Part shown: in pieces, positions 1 to 12,290 of the stretch
Position numbering within the stretch: position 1 is the stretch's first letter
Layout of the letters: each line of letters opens with the position of its first letter
Source: Owenia fusiformis
Taxonomy: Eukaryota > Annelida > Polychaeta > Sabellida > Oweniidae
Direction of reading: 5' to 3'
Length of the DNA stretch: 64,000 nt
NCBI GenBank assembly: GCA_903813345.2
Contig: CAIIXF020000012.1
Location: forward strand, 6,967,615 to 7,031,614
Position numbers and translations under genes: made by a program
Notes under the pieces: model-generated
What the model saw: only the letters and a program-made list of their open reading frames with translations
Databases searched by the model: none
What the model was told of the DNA's origin: nothing

Positions 1-3000
1 AATGCTAATTTATAAAAAATGCTCAACTTGCACAATTTTGCATCTTCCTAATATTTTATGTGGACATGATAAGGTATCCAAAAATGCAAAGAAAAAACAA
101 ACTTTCTACTACAAAATGACCCCTACTATCCCTACCGCTAGACTATATAATTATAATTCTGCCTGTAATTAAACAAATACATAGACATATGTTATTGCCT
201 GTAAATTGTCAGCAGCCATATCAAATCCTATGGAGGAAACTCACTAAGGGGATTGCACAGCGTAAGGCAAATTTTACGGAAAGTGTGGAAAGCAAAACAA
301 TCTAGATAAGCCTTGCAAATCGAGCATCCCCTCCCAACAATACAGTGAGTGATTGACGGCAATAGCTTCATAGCACTTAATAAAGCCAAAGCACTGAAAC
401 CTGTATCTGAATCAGTGTATGCATTCACAGGAAAATCTCCATTACAATTCGTTCATTAGTGAGCCATGTATCCCTATACTATCATATGATGCAGCCCTCA
501 AGTTGAATCTAATTAAGATCACCTACAATTGAGGGTCTGATCCAATACCTTCCATAAAAAAGGATATTCCAAAACCCGAAAGCGCCATCTTTAATGGAAA
601 ATGAAAATTGAAAGATCATCAAGTTCATTCACACATAGATGAAAGTGACCCCCAATCGCACAAATACATGTATGCATATCCTTCCACCCATAAAGTATAT
701 TTGCACCCGGTCGCACCTTGAATAAAGGATTTTTAAGGATATTTGCACCAGGTTGCACCCATAATGGACGTTTGCACCCATAACAGGCATTTGCACCTGG
801 TTTCACCTCAGATAAAGGATTTTTAGGATATTTGCAATATTGAATAAGGGAACCTAAAAACATTTGCACCAGGTTGTGCACATTAGTAAACTTGATTAGT
901 AGATAGTTGGGTCCCATGGCCAGGGGCGCCATTTTTATTTCAGGACAGTCGACAGCATACAAAGGGCAGCATCTCACAACTGCCAAAGAAGTCATAACCA
1001 GAGACAACTAGTTAATTTTGAATCCCAAGATTGCGTAATACTTTCTTTCCCCTTACATTCCCACAGAGTAACATCTCAGGCAACTGTAGCGAGAAAAGTC
1101 AATGCTGCTCCGTATAATCCCGCAATTAAGTAACATGTAGGAGAGCCCACCTCCACCCATTTCCTGGCATTCCTGACCAGAGCCGTGCCCTGGGAAAAAC
1201 ATTACTGAGCTAGGATAATTATTTTGTTTCAAAGAATTCTGCTCAAGAGATCTTTCAATTTTTAGAAATGCATAATGCCATATAAATCTATACCTGGAAA
1301 ACGATTTGCTTTATAAAAAGGAACCAGGGGAACAATATCAATACTAAATGTAACAAAAAATTGGGTTGTCCTATTAAATAATCTTGACAGGTGAGAGAGT
1401 AAATGCAGTTAAGATGGTATATACAGAATAAGAACTATTTTTTGTTCCATTTATCTTCTATCTGTATGCAGGTACACATGTCAATTTTGCAATTTCTGAT
1501 TTTAACAGCATCCTTTCAGATATTGTCATAAGTGGTGTTGAGGACCCTGGGCATTCAAGTGCAGCATATGTCAACACCCTGAAAGTACAATAATATACGA
1601 CAAGGTCAACACTGAAGAGAATCAATGTATTAATCATAAATAGCAATACTTTTAACAACAAAGGGCATGGGAAGTTAATGAGCTGAGTGACATGAGGTTA
1701 ATAGTCTGCCTAGAAATCAACTGACCTGAACGTGTATGTAAACTACAGGGTGGTCAAAAACTGGAAACCCTGCATTTACCTCATGTCTATGAAATTTCAG
1801 GAAATTACTCCCTGATATTTATCACATTTGTGGTTATAATGAAAACGCAGGCCAATTTTGAACATGCTAGCGCACTGTTCACAGTGCTTGATCCCCAATC
1901 CATTAGTGTTTCTTTTACAAAACTGAGGTGACGGATAACACAAATGTGTATTGACAAGGGTATATTGAAGGCTGTTTGGCTTGAACTGTTGATTCATTGT
2001 GGGCAGAGTCCTGTAAAGAATTAAATAAACTAAACTGATATGACCAATCATATCAGTCTCAATGGTCAAATCACTGTGACACAGCTTTGGGCGGGGATTA
2101 TACCTAGGTCCTTAAAAATCAGATCCCTCAGTTTTACCCTATAAACAGTCATTCTATACAAAAAAATGTCTTACATTGATCAAAGAACAGGAAGAAATTT
2201 GAAGAAGTTTGTCCACAAGTTTATGCGCAAAGATACAGACTCATGCACTGCACAGTAAATGTACTTGCATGCCCTGTATGTAACTTGAATAAAATCATTG
2301 TTCCAAATGGTGTAATATAAAGAAATCTATTACAAAAAGACTCTGGAATTGTTTGTTTGTGTAATAGTCTGATTTGTTGACTTAATCAATTTTAATTGAA
2401 ACGCAAGCTGGGAATGTTAGGGAACCTGTTCTGTTGGTGATACATAACCGCCCATAATCATGTATATTGCTACATAGTTCTTAAGGGGTTAGTTGTAAAC
2501 ACATTCAAGTAGCAGAAATACTGAACACATATTTTTGGGTAAAACCATTGTTTTACAAGTGCAACTAAACATGAGAAATATTGAAAATGTGTTATTGAGA
2601 TAATTTTTAATTGTTTTTTAATTCTAACAATTGGTCATTTTAAATCCCCGTATACCTATAAGCTTACTTTGTAGATATCTTAAAAACTTTAATTCAAACA
2701 TTTAACAAACCAAAGTCATTAAAACAAAACCCAAGATTATAAACAAGTCAGTCTGATTAGGCCATGTACTTTCCTGGGAAAGGTGACTTCAAACAGATCC
2801 TGTCTATGTGCTATGATGAGAGAAAGTAATATTCTAAATAAAACCCTTGGAAGAATAAATAAACAAACCAGTATGATTACAAATAACTTCCTGTGAGTTT
2901 TATTTGATACCAGATGCTTTAGACTCATGAACTAATTGTAGAAATTCAATTAGTATTAATATTTTTCGTTTTCCCGTCTGTTAAACGAAATGCCTGAAAT

Positions 3001-3478
3001 TAAACCAAATTTTAAAGTAGAAACAAATGGAGCCCAATAATCTTTAGTTCCGTTAAGTCCGAAATCTTATCAATGAGAAACAAATTCATCCTGAGATATT
3101 TTACTGATATATCAATCAATTGTTTCAATTATATGCTAAGGGTTGCAAAAATGGGAGAAACACAGACAATGAGGGGGTAGATTGGATTTTCTATGTCGAG
3201 AGAGAAGCTTTTCATATATAAACATATTTGTAAGTAAGAAAACATACAAACATTTATAAGCTTCATGGGCATCAGATCATATTTGAAAACTCCCACACTC
3301 TTCACAGACAGGATATCCAGGGGACTTAACTTTATTGCAGTCTTTAATCTGTATTAGGTTTTAAGAAGCACTACTTTTAATTCCTCATTATTTTTAATCT
3401 CTGATTATTAGATATAAACAATAGTACCCTTTGAAATCAAACCAACCTGCTATATAAAAATTGGCCCTGACCATGTTG
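1..3478. other. Gene-poor AT-rich stretch
   Basis: No reading frame here has recognisable domains; all open stretches are short and look random. The only structure seen is the degenerate repeat at 698-880. I see no RNA gene or convincing promoter. Confidence 0.6.
698..880. repeat. Degenerate tandem repeat with TTTGCACC core
   Basis: The motif TTTGCACCNGGTTGCACC, or parts of it, recurs about six times with interleaved ATAAAGGATTTTTAGGATA segments. Spacing is irregular, so this is a decayed tandem array. No function can be assigned. Confidence 0.6.
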
Positions 3479-3510
3479 CTAACAATCTACAGTATTCATT
3501 TGGGTACACC

Positions 3511-3580
3511 CCTGTCTGAAACCCACTTCTCCGAAACCCAGTTGTCTGAAACCCAGTTGTATGAAACCCATTACTCTGAA
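3511..3580. repeat. Short tandem repeat, TGTCTGAAACCCAGT-type
   Basis: Five imperfect units of about 14-15 bp with the core CTGAAACCCA follow one another. A related run (gaaacccc, gaaatcc, gaaatcg) lies at about 10,935-10,985, so the motif is dispersed in this genome. Confidence 0.65.
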
Positions 3581-4560
3581 AAAATAGTCATAATTTACCA
3601 GAGAAAGGGGAGACAAACTTAAGCTTAAGCCAGTTTTATGCCATGCATTTGGCCAAATTAATGGCATGGACACATTTTGATATTCATAGATCTCTCTCTC
3701 ACTTTGAATTCCATCCATTGCATGACGTTACCAGAAAGGCAGGAACGGGGGATTCATTTTACGTTGTGATTCTAAACAAAGGTTATTAAAACACAACATA
3801 TACAAGTATTAAGGAACAGTTTATCTTATCTTCTTCAATCTCTTTCATATAGGCAAAATAAAATGAAACATTTTGAAACAGATAAAATAAGTTAACGCAT
3901 AGAACTTTAAGAATAAAACAGTATGCATATTACGTTGTCAAAATATTTCGTCGCATTTTATTTCTTAAGTCTCTTTCTCTTATCAAATCGTAAAAGAAGA
4001 AAACATTCTAAACTTAATCACTTTGGGATCAACTGGAAATGAAGACAGGCTATCCTTGTATCAAAATGGATGCTCTCCCATTCGCAAGAAGTTTCATTTT
4101 CACCATGTACTCACTTCATCAGTTTGAATTTAATCTCTATTTCTCGAACAGAGTACATAAGTGAAGAATAGGTTTTGATTTCAAAAGATGTTCATGTCAA
4201 CTTTACTTAATCAATGCCCACCGGCTTGGGAAAGCCATTGCTGCCATAGTTTTGGTCAACTTCCGCCTATTCGTCACAGATCAAGAAACCGCGCGCCTTA
4301 CTCTGCAGTATCCAGCACTGCATAGGCTCATCACTTATTTTGAGAGAAATTACATTGGGCAAATAGTAGTGCTATTTGGAGACCACCCACATTTGAGACT
4401 GGTATGTTCAACGTTTAGGACAGACCTATGACCCTAAGAACCAACAACAGTGTTGAATGTAAGCTTTTATGTTGGTATGCGTGTATTGTTTAGAAGTAGG
4501 TTTTTCATCACCAAATGTTACGAGTTTTAGAAATGTTAAGAAATAGAGATTAAATTTAAC
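3581..4560. other. Intergenic, nothing recognised
   Basis: There is no coding signal or clear repeat, only AT-rich sequence leading into the dispersed repeat that starts near 4,561. Confidence 0.5.
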
Positions 4561-5422
4561 AAAGAAAGAATGTTAGCAAGTAAACGGCCAATCAAGCAAT
4601 CAATCGCGCTAATAAACAAGCAAACAAACAATCTACCATCCAAGCAACTAATTAACATAATTCAAGAAGATTAAAATTTAACATTGCGCACATTTGCTCT
4701 ACGGTAATAATGAGTAATATAGAACTATCATATTGATTGCATTTATTAAACACAGAAATGAAACATATTGGAGCATAGTTAAATAATTGGGGATGGGAGG
4801 GGCTAGTGAACACACGGGATACTGAATTCTTCCTCTTAAACTTAAATTTCAGTGCTTGAATGAAGGCTTCCCTTTAAGAGATTTACGGAGTTTCACTACT
4901 AGTTTCACTGAGATTGAAGTTTTTCAATTGCCTTTGTTATAACATCTTATTTCAATACACTGGATATTATGTAAAAGTATTGATGTGTATTTCTTATTCC
5001 CGACAATCAAATTTCATATCAAACATTTTTATTATAGTTTTACAGTGGTATCACAACGTTATTGCTTCTATAAATGCAACACATTTACCAGATTTTAGAT
5101 TGGACTTTCTACATGATGATAAAATATTTTCTTGGTGATATTCTTTAATTACTACTAATTAGTATAAACTATTGATTAAATTGCAGAAACCTGCTGCATT
5201 ATAATTGCTAATGAAAAATCTTGAATCCTGGTAATTGAAGTTGGACAGCTAAATAAAATCTAACATTTAATGAAATTCTAAAAATGTGTTTCTTTTATTT
5301 TTTGTTTGGTTGATAATGAATTAAAAAAATGATGTTTGAATAAAAATTCAATTTCGAAAAAATAATTTTTAGCTAGACAAAGGCTATAGTTTGTTTATTC
5401 AACGGATATTAATTGGAAGCGC
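4561..5422 (+). repeat. Dispersed repeat, left member of an inverted pair
   Basis: About 860 bp matches the reverse complement of 32,878-33,741 nearly base for base. The two copies share the same small 74-codon ORF frame (MKFFNCLCYN...) with one or two changes, and the flanks diverge sharply outside. The ORF has no recognisable domain and is probably incidental. The unit is best read as an unnamed dispersed element; no TIR or TSD was identified. Confidence 0.8.
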
Positions 5423-6306
5423 TAGACGCATAAATGGCAGAATGTTCTTAATTGCTAATGAAAACAAAGCAATAACCAGTTGGGTGAATAATCACTTGAC
5501 ATAATAATCAGTTGGAATTTTTGCCATTGGCTACACATTAATAAGAATTGATTATCGTAATAACCAGTGAAAACACTGGTTACTGTTGATTAATAAGTCT
5601 CGATAATCAGCGATAACCACCAATAATAGTCTCGATAATAGGTTTTAACCAGATAATAATCATTTATTCACTGATTATTTGTGATTAAAATTGTTTATAT
5701 TTGGTCACTTCATCCAGTGCTTGTGTAAGTGTTCTTTTATTCATTTATAACGATAGTCTAGACCCTATATATACTCATGAGTGTTGTGCATGTAAATAAA
5801 CGATTAGTTTTGCGCCAGTTATATTGGAGGTTAAAAGTAGAATAGAGATATTGTGAAATACTACTAAGTTGTAAAAAATTATTGCAATGAGCAAGAGTTT
5901 ATGCGTTTCATAAACAATTCATATTTTGGCTAAAATCCTTTGCGCAATTAATATGTGCCGCTACTTTAGTTCATCATACATCTTATAAATAATAGGTAGT
6001 ACAAATTTGCGATTTAAGTAATTAAGCATACGCATACGACCGGTAGTTTGTGCGATTAATATAATAATTAAAAGCGATTTGGTATGTGAACGTAGCATAA
6101 CGCGAAAATATGCAGTGTGAAAATATATATCTAACCGTTACGCAAAATACTTTGTATCATTAGATAAACGTTATTGTAAAAAAATACAGTAAGTAGTATA
6201 AAATCGTGTGAAAATAAAAAAAAAATGAAAACATATGTGTATCTTGTTGAATTAGCTTGTCATTGCAAGACTATTAATTTTATTCCATTCGTGTCCGTTC
6301 TGTCCC
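5423..6306. other. AT-rich intergenic with GATAATCA/TAACCAGT words
   Basis: The stretch 5,480-5,675 is dense in the words ataatcag, gataatc and taaccag on both strands. A weakly similar stretch lies at 35,260-35,430 in reverse orientation. No gene is seen. Confidence 0.45.
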
Positions 6307-7063
6307 ATGAAGGTGGAAAATGTGTATGACCTAGTACATCACTATGAGACAAGTGATACTCCACGATTTAGATGCCCATATGAGTCGTGTGAATTCAGTA
6401 GGAAACATTCCTTACCTGAAATGGTCATTAATCATATCATTTTAGCGCACACTGTCCCACAATACGCTAGTGCCAAGTACAGGGACCAATGGTGTTGCCG
6501 TTTCATGGACAATTTACGAACCCAGCCAGTGGAGCATGCGGAATTATATGAAAACATGAATTTGGGAAGCAAAAGGTTTTATGCTTCCCAATCGCCAATC
6601 AAAACTTGCCATTATTCTCCAATGGGTAATGACTTATCTGGAACTAGCAACGGTGACACTTCTCAACCTGGTCACGTGTCACTTTGTGAGTCAAGAAACA
6701 ACAGTTCGTGGATAGAACAATCCCCTGGTCAGTTTAACTGGACCCCTAGTGACATCATGGGCCGGGAAGAAGCAATGCTCCGAGATATGAGACTGACTGC
6801 CTCTGATAAAAAATATTTGGTCCATGTCCCCTCAATGTATCCACCTATGGCGCAACCAGAGTCAGAAGAAGAGGAAATAACAACCAGAACAACAGGCATA
6901 ACAACCAGAACAACAGGCACAACAACCTGAGGCAGCACAACCACATGAGCAACAAGAACAACCAGAAGCACAACCACAGGAGCAACAAGAACAACCAGAA
7001 GCACAACCAAAAGAACAACCAAAAGAACAACCACAAGAACAACCAGAAGCACAACCACAATAA
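6307..7063 (+). pseudogene. Zinc-finger-like ORF with frameshifted Q/P/E-rich tail
   Basis: A 207-codon frame opens at 6,307. Near its N terminus (about residues 20-50) it has one C2H2-like finger: CPYESC, then a spacer and HIILAH. The middle is Ser/Asn-rich and ends in an acidic run (ESEEEE). The ORF then reads into low-complexity ITTRTTG and stops. In another frame the same DNA, to the stop at 7,061-7,063, reads A/E-Q-P repeats (AQPQEQQEQPEAQP), interrupted upstream by a TAA in a CAACAACC-type repeat. The simplest reading is a single ORF with a Q/P/E tail broken by repeat slippage. It lies just left of the long-TIR element at 7,405 and may be transposon-associated, but no family is recognised. 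Confidence 0.5.
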
Positions 7064-7404
7064 CAACCAACTCACGATTTCTGGAGGGCCTGGCGATTCC
7101 AATTTAACATTTAACTTTTATAGTGAAGGTTCCGGAAGTGACACTTATCCTATTGTTTACTATGGATATCATATCATGCATCATATTGAATTATTACTCC
7201 AGCGACCCAAATCAAGGACATCCCCTTTGATATATTTATCTACATATGCTAATTACCAGCTGACTCTACTATGGAATGTACTACAATTTGTTGATAACAA
7301 GTGCTGCTGATCCTGATTGTATACTTATTATACTGGACAACTCTACTTTTTTAACTTTATCACGTTATGTTTTATTTACATGTTGACAGTTTATTTTGGT
7401 TTGG

Positions 7405-7702
7405 ATGTTTTAACAGGCTTTGTATAAAAAACCTCCTACCCACGTACCCTCGTACCCACGTACGTGGGTCCTGACCCAGTCTTTAAAGAGTTAAATTTTT
7501 TAATGTTTAAAACATTATTCAATCTCAGTTTATCCTGAATGATGAATTTATGCATCCATATGCCTTTATTTATAGGTCTGACATCTCTCTAGTAAAATAA
7601 AATAAAGCCGGAATTGCATAAATGTTCATTATTTTTGAGCTATTTGATTTATGTTTTTGATATGTCGAAATGTTTTTTGTTGATCGGGCAGTCTTACCTG
7701 TA
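7405..7702 (+). repeat. Left terminal inverted repeat
   Basis: Pairs with 9,271-9,553. It contains a GTACGTGGGT palindromic core beside the tip. A weak 71-codon frame at 7,614-7,829 overlaps it and has no domain. Confidence 0.8.
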
Positions 7703-9270
7703 TAACACATCAGTGCTGATTAGCAATCTCCTAGCCTTCGTTCAGTGCAATCCGTGCCTCCTGTTACCTCATGCAGATTGTAAATGTCCCGGGAAGTTTA
7801 CCCTTGTCCAAAAGTTGACATCTTTTTAAAAATATATTTCTTGGAGTTTCCAACCAATTAAATTCACCACATTTTATTAGATGTTTATTTCAAATGTTAT
7901 TAGAATTCATTCTTACGAATATTATACGTTATTAACGTATGTTAGTCAAAGATTTGGTGTCGTTGTTGTCCATTGTATTCACGTTTTACGCGCAAAAAGC
8001 TAGAAACTACAAAGCTGAACTTTTATAATTCAAACCAGTTTTACATCAAATCATTGTCAAAATAAAACTCTACTCTTCATATTACCTAATTATGGATCAA
8101 ACGGCCATGAATAATGTCGAAGTTTACAAAACCAAACTTACACTCCCCTGCATAAGTTTGGCAACTCTAACTTTTAATTCCATCTAAATGATTCACTGAA
8201 CTTGTGCGCACAATTATCCTTAAATTGTGCCAAAAAGCGATTAAAAACGAATATAGCGAATCCTTCTACTTTTCAAATATTTCGTTATTCAATTGCGCCA
8301 CGGTTAAAGGGTGACGCATATCGTTTAGCAAATCGAACGCTCGTTTCTGGTGTTGCTCACCGTTTAGTATAAAAGGCCCGATCCCGGAATAATACTCAAG
8401 GGTTCACAGGTTCGAGGTCATTGTGTCAACACCTCTAACTGTTACATAGCATAAGTATATTATAGATCGTCACACATTTATAAAAGGGTGATTTTTATTT
8501 TGACAAATCAATTCCACATTTATGGGTGAAGTTTCAGGATCTTCTATTTGTGTATAATAATGAAAAATTGGCATCTAAATTTCCCCATAACGTAATAGCA
8601 CACAGCTTGGCATATGAAATATCCTACAAATGAAACAAAGCAAGACAAACCGGTTTCTAATACAAGGATTTATATTGGCTGTTGTACATGTATTCTTTGA
8701 ACGCAATCACTCTTTGGATAACGTTTTCAAAATCATTATAAACGGATTACTTTAACTCAAAGACAATTTCAATAAACTGGATTTTACAGAACTCCCCTTA
8801 TTTCTTAAAAATGGACTGATCCAGTTGATTCACCTGGAGCCGCCATATTGTTTTTATACGGGATGCTAATCGGAACCCTTTAAACAGAAATGCAGCCTTT
8901 ATTATTCCTTGAGATCGTGTGAATTGATTACTCTATCACTTTGTATCTCCAATTCTGATATTAAATTAAATAAAAGACATAAGACAAATTACACGTATAG
9001 TTCAAATCTGTCGTGCAAACAATGAATACTTGTAATATCGTTTGAAAGAATAAAAAGTATATGTGATAAAAATCGAAACTACAGGGTGTTAAAAAACAGG
9101 ACCGATGAAAAGTTGAATAACTTCGTTAATCCAGAATCATTCAGGTCATTCAATGTGAATTTTGTTGTGAAAGTTTGACCATATTCTGCTCATGGAGTCA
9201 AAAACTACAGCACTTTACAACACATCCCCCATGTGGCCAATTTGCGCCAAGCAATAGATTGGTTGTACAC

Positions 9271-9553
9271 TGTAAGACTGCCCGATCAACAAAAAATCGC
9301 TTCGATATATCAAAAACAACACTCAAATAGCTCAAATGAACATTATGCAATGCCGGCTTTATTTTATGACGAGACAGATGTCCGATCTAGAAATAAAGGC
9401 ATATGGGTACATAAATTCATCCATAATTAAGCATACATTGAGATAGAATAATGTTTAAAAAATGTTAAAGATTTAACTCTTTAAAGACTGGGTCAGGACC
9501 CACGTACGTGGGTACGTGGGTAGGAGGTTTTTTATACAAAGCCTTTTTAACAT
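9271..9553 (-). repeat. Right terminal inverted repeat
   Basis: Reverse complement of the left TIR. A 65-codon frame crossing it (9,233-9,430, MANLRQAIDW...) is not matched by an equally open frame in the left TIR, so it is probably a relic or chance ORF. Confidence 0.8.
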
Positions 9554-10154
9554 GTGTAATTTGTTAATTTTGTATGCTGGAAATCATGATCCTATTTGGG
9601 CATTTGGACCTACAGGCCTTCAAAGTAGATGCACTTCAGATCACAAGTTTTATGTAATTCAGTAGAATACAAAATATGCGTAAAGCTATTTATGAGTGCT
9701 TTATTCAAATGCACTCTTTTAAATCAACGTAATAAATCGCCAAAATACTTTCCTTGAAGACCAGTATTAATTGTCACCAAAATTGGTGTAGTAGCCTATT
9801 TAAATAGGGTCGCTATAGGGGGCTTGCATAGGGGGTTAGACTCAGGGATTATCCTTGGGGTCAATTCACGGTCTTGAATATGGCTAATATGCGTAGAGCA
9901 ATAGTCCCCAGCAGTCTATGAGTACATTCGTTTTCTAAACACTGGGTTTCACAGACTTCCATAGAACAGAAAAATACCTAGGGTTTGCACTTATTTCAGA
10001 AAATTGTCCAATTTCATGTCCTAAGATCAGTCCAAAGATTGTTTGAATGATACTCAATTTTAAAATCCCTGGCTTTTGGTTTTCTCACAGGTTGACAGCC
10101 TTATTTTTAATTGCGTAAAATATTTTTATTTTTTTCTTCAGGCACAATCTTACA
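9554..10154. other. Intergenic, nothing recognised
   Basis: There is no coding signal. A pyrimidine-rich tract ending in cag at about 10,141 precedes the degraded ORF and could be its old splice acceptor (inference). Confidence 0.4.
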
Positions 10155-12290
10155 ATGCTATTTCAAAAACGATGTACTTCAGAGAATATCCATACTAGCC
10201 ACGGTAAGGATGCAATAAACCAGTTGGTGCATGTACAATATATTTCGACAGTGATTCGAAAAAAGATTTGTGATTTAGCAGGAATCAATTTGGAAGAATG
10301 TTCAGAAAATATAGAGGAAGATATTTATATTTCTGCAAAGAGTGTATAAATTGATTTGAGCCATTTCAAGATGATGACATTCATGACATTTCGATTATAA
10401 GGCCACATGAATTAGACCATGACTATGCTACATCTAGTTCCGTTTCATCAGATAAATATGTCGATGGACACACACAAACGTTAAACAGGGCGACATTAAT
10501 TGACACAGAGGCGGCTGATGTGTTCTCTCAGATAAAATCACTTTCACAAGAGGTTCAACATAATTAAGTATTTGCATTGGTTCTATTGTCAAAGATGATA
10601 TTAAGACGGATGGCGTTACATCTGATTCAGCAACATTGGATTTATGTCAAATGAGAAATTTGATCAATAGAGATTTCTTGAATTCTTCACCACAGCTCCT
10701 AACAACATTCCTGAAAGGAATTATGAACATAAGTCCAAAATATGAATTCAAGAATACTTGCAGTAATTAATGATGTTTTGATTGAGAAAAAATCATTTCA
10801 TTTATGGACAGGTCCATATGATCATATTTGGTCTCTTTGGAAGATGTATATCCCTCTGAATATTCCCTGTATCCAAAACCTCCCAGTGCATAACCCCTAT
10901 GTATCGATATCATCCTCGTGATATTCTCCTTATGAAACCCCATTTGTCTGAAATCCGTTTATCCGAAATCGATTAGTCCAAATCCCATAAAGAAATCTGG
11001 GAGATTTCAATTGAAGCCTGTGTTTGAGACATGTTATTTTGCAATACTTAATTATAGTTTATAATATAATGCGTAGTATTGGAATTATCCGTTGTTTGAC
11101 GACCAGTTTCACTTAGGTAAAAACAGTACTTGGACATGATTTTACAATATAGTAATTTTTCTCTGAAAAAACAGAATTTGCGACAAAAACACATTTTACA
11201 TCATACAGTGCAAATCAAAGTTATATCCTATCCATCACCAAAGTAATTGAATATACTTTCGGGCCATATGCAAATTGATTCATGCGGATAATGACTATTA
11301 GTGATGTGCATCCTTATTTGCTGTCTTGATAACATCAAAAGAAGAATCACGTCTGAAAATCCCTCTTCTAGTAAAAATAATGAACACAAAAAAGCAGTTG
11401 ATACATGCCTATAAGAAATAGATCTTGCCATTTGATAACTCCATTACCTAAATGATATTACAGCTGACTGCAATGCATTCAACCAGATAAAGGATATTAT
11501 TGCAGTAGCAATGTAAAGGTTAAATTGGAAAAAACTTTTGGTGAAAAATCATTATTGAGCCCCAGCAGGGTCAAGGGAAGTCAAGCATCATCATGTCAAG
11601 TTCATCCACAACTGCTGATATAATTAACTCTGTTTCCGAAATGTCCATTGCTGATGAGTCAAGCAGTGAGTATCCCTTAAAACTCTCCTTCCTCCAGTAA
11701 TTTATCATCAACATCCATGCAAGATGATTTTACAATTCTTCATAATGCGGCACGGATCCTTAGACAATCGATAGATGCAGAACCGATAATGACCAACTAC
11801 CCCAATCCATCAAATGTATCACACGAAGAAATCTGGAAAAACATTCCACAAAACTCACACAGTTCATAGTTTGGCCGACAGACAAATCTCCTTTCTAAAA
11901 CCAAAAAGAGAAAATGAAATTGACACTAGTCCCAAGATAAGTTGTGTTGCAAGGACCATCATTTATCTCAGCAAAACTTGTAAAACCTTTCACAATCGGG
12001 CTCACCACAAAATTACATCATCCATTTGGTTCTCGTGTCCTGATTGACACATTACACCAGTATGGCATATGTATGTCATACAATCAATATAGACAGTTCT
12101 AAACTGCACTTGCAAATGAAGAGAAAACAGAGATAGTAGATGGAGAGCATAATCCAAGTGGTATCATCCCCATTGTAAATGGAGGCGACCTGATTTCTGA
12201 AGGAGCAGATAATTTAGATATACCATTGATGGCAAGAATACCTACCATGCAATGGCTGGAGTTGTATTCCAAAACCAAACTTCATCTCAG
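10155..12290 (+). pseudogene. Degraded large mobile-element-like ORF, family unnamed
   Basis: Several frame segments read like ordinary protein and follow one another on the plus strand. They are 10,155-10,349 (MLFQKRCTSENIHTS...), about 10,360-10,566 (DDDIHDISIIRPHELDHDY...), about 10,570-10,770 (includes SSPQLLTTFLKGIMN) and about 11,940-12,285 (includes TKLHHPFGSRVLIDTLHQYG and SEGADNLD...IDGKNTYHAM). Stops and frameshifts separate them. The LHHPFGSRxLIDTLHxxG and DGKxTYHAM phrases resemble uncharacterised repeated ORFs of marine invertebrate genomes as far as I recall. I cannot name the family or an activity. It is clearly non-functional as it stands. Confidence 0.5.

Larger units (their letters stand above)
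7405..9553. mobile_element. Long-TIR transposable element (about 2.15 kb)
   Basis: The ends are inverted repeats of each other: about 7,405-7,702 matches the reverse complement of about 9,271-9,553. The outermost shared words are GGCTTTGTATAAAAAACCTC and GGGTCCTGACCCAGTC, and the inner ones are ATATGCCTTTATTT and GATCGGGCAGTCTTAC. Identity is high at the tips and falls inward. The left tip carries a 9-bp extra segment. The 1.57 kb centre (7,703-9,270) has no transposase frame, so the element looks non-autonomous (fold-back or long-TIR MITE type). No certain target duplication could be read, so the superfamily is open. Confidence 0.8.

Noticed and set aside
4914-5138. 74-codon ORF in the dispersed repeat
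   Set aside because: Kept in both copies only because the DNA copies are nearly identical; no domain or codon signal.
6729-7102. Minus-strand ORFs rich in V/L and W/L
   Set aside because: Antisense translation of the Q/P/E-coding repeat; only appear membrane-like because of composition.
8400-8440. GGTTCGAGGTC resembling a tRNA T-arm
   Set aside because: No matching acceptor, D or anticodon arms could be folded around it.
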